DNA of 6,987 nucleotides from Angelobacter sp036502105 (GTDB taxonomy: Bacteria > Acidobacteriota > Terriglobia > Terriglobales > Acidobacteriaceae), in assembly GCA_036502105.1 (NCBI GenBank), contig DASXZE010000347.1, forward strand, positions 1 through 6,987, read 5' to 3'. The notes under the pieces are model-generated. The model made no database searches. It had not been told where the DNA came from and saw nothing but the letters and a program-made list of their open reading frames with translations. Every line of letters starts with the position of its first letter. Positions within the stretch are counted from its first letter, which is position 1. This document shows positions 5,054 through 6,987 of this stretch, one piece after another. The translations under genes were made by a program, and so were the position numbers.

Positions 5054-6987
5054 ATGGCTGGAGCAACGCATCCAGCGCCGAATACAAAGCGCGACCCTGT
5101 TTGCGGAATGTATGTTATCCCGGCCAAGGTCCGTGGCTCATCTGAATATAAAGAGCAGACTTACCACTTCTGCAGCCAGTCTTGTGTACAAAAATTCAAT
5201 GCCGACCCAGAAAAGTATCTAGCTCCCAAGCTGCCGCAGAGCCAGATGGTGCAAATTGGCGGCATCATGCCAGTCGGCACGGCTACTTCTGCTTCCCAAG
5301 TGGAAGTTGTACAGCAGCCATCGTCGGGCAAAGGCCAAATCACTTACGTTTGCCCCATGGACCCTGAGGTTCGTGTAGCCAAGCCAGGCGCTTGTCCAAA
5401 ATGCGGGATGGCTCTCGAACCAGAGACAGTGGAATACACATGCCCCATGCATCCGGAGATTATTCGCGACCAGCCGGGGCACTGCCCGATCTGCGGGATG
5501 GCTTTAGAGCGGCGCGTTGCCGCCAGCGCCCATGAAGAAGACGATTCTGAGCTGCGCAGCATGCAGCGGCGCTTTTGGATTGGAGTCGCGCTCAGCGTTC
5601 CGCTGCTTGCGCTCTCCATGGGCGGGATGGCCGCAGACAGTCTCTTTCACAATCTTCCCGCAGGTGCCATGGAGTGGCTGCAGTTTGCCCTGGCGTCTCC
5701 CGTAGTTCTCTGGGGAGGATGGCCATTCTTCCAGCGTGGCTGGGCGTCACTCGTCAATCGGCATTTGAATATGTTCACCCTGATCGCCATGGGCACCGGC
5801 ACGGCCTACATCTATAGCGTGATTGCCACTGTTGTTCCCGGTACTTTCCCTGCGTCATTTCTTGGCCACGGCGGACGCCCTGAAGTTTATTTTGAATCTG
5901 CAGCTGTGATCGTAACGCTGGTTTTGCTGGGACAGGTTTTAGAACTGCGCGCGCGCCGCCAGACCAGTTCGGCTATCAAAGCGCTGCTCGATCTCAATCC
6001 CAAAACTGCGCGCCGCATACGCCCAGATGGATCAGATGAAGAGATTCCTTTGGAACACATACATCGCGGCGACCGGCTGCGTGTTCGTCCGGGTGACCGC
6101 ATTCCCGTGGACGGAACCATAGAAGAGGGAAGCAGCGCCGTGGATGAATCGATGATCACCGGCGAATCCATGCCAGTGGAGAAAGTTGCCGGTTCTAAGG
6201 TTGTGGGCGGCACCGTGAACCAAACCGGCTCTTTCATCATGCGCGCGGAAAAGCTGGGCTCAGAAACCTTGCTGGCACAGATTGTACGAATGGTTGCTGA
6301 GGCGCAACGCAGCCGCGCCCCTATTCAATCGCTGGCAGATAAAGTCGCCGGCTATTTTGTCCCGGCAGTACTGTTGGTTGCCGTGCTTACCTTTGTTGTC
6401 TGGTCTGTCTGGGGACCTGAGCCGCGTTTTGCTCATGCGTTGGTGAATGCTGTAGCTGTACTCATCATCGCCTGCCCATGTGCCTTAGGATTGGCCACGC
6501 CAATGGCTGTGATGGTCGGCACCGGACGCGGGGCCCACGCTGGCGTTCTGGTCCGCAACGCTGAAGCGCTGGAGATCATGGAAAAAGTGGACACGCTGGT
6601 GCTCGACAAGACTGGCACACTGACTGAAGGGAAGCCAAAGTTGTCGTCCCTGATGGCAATTGGCGGAATCTCGGAACTAGATCTTTTGCTTCTGGTTGCT
6701 GCAGTTGAAAAGATGAGCGAACATCCGATAGCTGCTGCCATTGCTAAAGGCGCAGAGGAGCACCGTTTGAAAATTTCATCGGCTCAAAATTTCCAATCCT
6801 TTACCGGCCATGGCGTTATTGGAACGGTGCTGGACAGGGAAATTGCAGTGGGCAACCGGAGTTTTCTTGAAGGTAGGGGCGTAGATACAAAATCAATCGT
6901 CTTACAAGCTGAAACTCTTAGTCGACAAGGGCAGACCGTGGTGCTGGCGTCAATCAACGGCAGGCCCGCAGGGCTGATCGCCGTCGC
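5054..6987 (+). CDS. copA: Copper-type P1B ATPase with YHS and two CPMHPE/CGMAL domains (3' end outside window)
   Basis: ATP-driven exporter of soft metals, most likely Cu(I), in the inner membrane; 644 codons are visible. Residues 14-56 are a YHS domain (DPVCGM, Cys17, Cys40, Cys44). Two tandem Cys-rich heavy-metal-binding domains follow: CPMDPE at 100-105 with CPKCGMAL at 114-121, and CPMHPE at 130-135 with CPICGMAL at 144-151. There is no N-terminal HMA domain. Membrane segments lie near 173-191, 207-224, 240-262, 282-302, 432-453 and 462-484, the last containing the ion-binding CPC (474-476). The actuator has TGES at 369-372. The P domain begins with DKTGTLT, phosphorylated Asp518; the N domain shows SEHP (His557-Pro558) and GHG. 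The window ends before GDGxND and the last two helices. ATG 5054 is chosen because the YHS domain follows soon after; the ribosome site is weak (GGTGG 14 bases upstream) and GTG 5036 is a real alternative. Silver transport is possible. Confidence 0.93.
   Translation, partial: MAGATHPAPNTKRDPVCGMYVIPAKVRGSSEYKEQTYHFCSQSCVQKFNADPEKYLAPKLPQSQMVQIGGIMPVGTATSASQVEVVQQPSSGKGQITYVCPMDPEVRVAKPGACPKCGMALEPETVEYTCPMHPEIIRDQPGHCPICGMALERRVAASAHEEDDSELRSMQRRFWIGVALSVPLLALSMGGMAADSLFHNLPAGAMEWLQFALASPVVLWGGWPFFQRGWASLVNRHLNMFTLIAMGTGTAYIYSVIATVVPGTFPASFLGHGGRPEVYFESAAVIVTLVLLGQVLELRARRQTSSAIKALLDLNPKTARRIRPDGSDEEIPLEHIHRGDRLRVRPGDRIPVDGTIEEGSSAVDESMITGESMPVEKVAGSKVVGGTVNQTGSFIMRAEKLGSETLLAQIVRMVAEAQRSRAPIQSLADKVAGYFVPAVLLVAVLTFVVWSVWGPEPRFAHALVNAVAVLIIACPCALGLATPMAVMVGTGRGAHAGVLVRNAEALEIMEKVDTLVLDKTGTLTEGKPKLSSLMAIGGISELDLLLLVAAVEKMSEHPIAAAIAKGAEEHRLKISSAQNFQSFTGHGVIGTVLDREIAVGNRSFLEGRGVDTKSIVLQAETLSRQGQTVVLASINGRPAGLIAV

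Overview
The window reads as bacterial chromosome of moderate GC content, probably from an acidobacterium (Koribacter/Terriglobus-like). That is an inference from protein flavour, from an intergenic hairpin repeat beginning TGTCATTCCG of a type common between acidobacterial genes, and from a small HMA-like protein paired with a YHS-type CopA. No rRNA or other decisive marker is present.

Layout. (i) 38-917: a FliA/WhiG-family (flagellar-type) sigma factor on the + strand, preceded by a good match to a sigma-54 (-24/-12) promoter and closed by a strong hairpin terminator. (ii) 977-1050: a hairpin-bearing intergenic repeat. (iii) 3440 down to 1067, - strand: a compact three-gene unit, exported Cys peroxiredoxin (BCP/PrxQ-like), then a second exported peroxiredoxin-like protein, then an MFS transporter. 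(iv) 3569-4297, + strand and divergent: a secreted SIMPL/DUF541 (YggE-like) protein followed by a terminator. (v) 4359-4699: no convincing gene, but three 15-bp tandem repeats. (vi) 4927-4700 (-) and 5054-6987 (+): a 75-residue HMA-fold protein without the metal-binding CxxC, divergent from a copper-type P1B ATPase that runs off the right edge.

Main discovery. The second peroxiredoxin would ordinarily be annotated as two broken ORFs split by a TGA at 2620-2618. That TGA is in frame and lies exactly where the peroxidatic cysteine belongs (FTGG-TGA-TKQM, against FTQGCTIE in the neighbouring peroxiredoxin). A stem-loop with a G at the start of its apical loop follows about 25 nt downstream, as expected for a bacterial SECIS element. 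The simplest reading is a 191-residue selenoprotein with selenocysteine at residue 85, exported by a Tat-like or Sec signal and made from the same transcript as a cysteine paralogue and a transporter.

Together the central genes suggest an envelope peroxide-defence module: two peroxidases, with a divergent SIMPL protein whose E. coli relative YggE is linked to lower oxidative stress. The right-hand genes handle copper. The sigma factor belongs to a separate motility-type regulatory unit.
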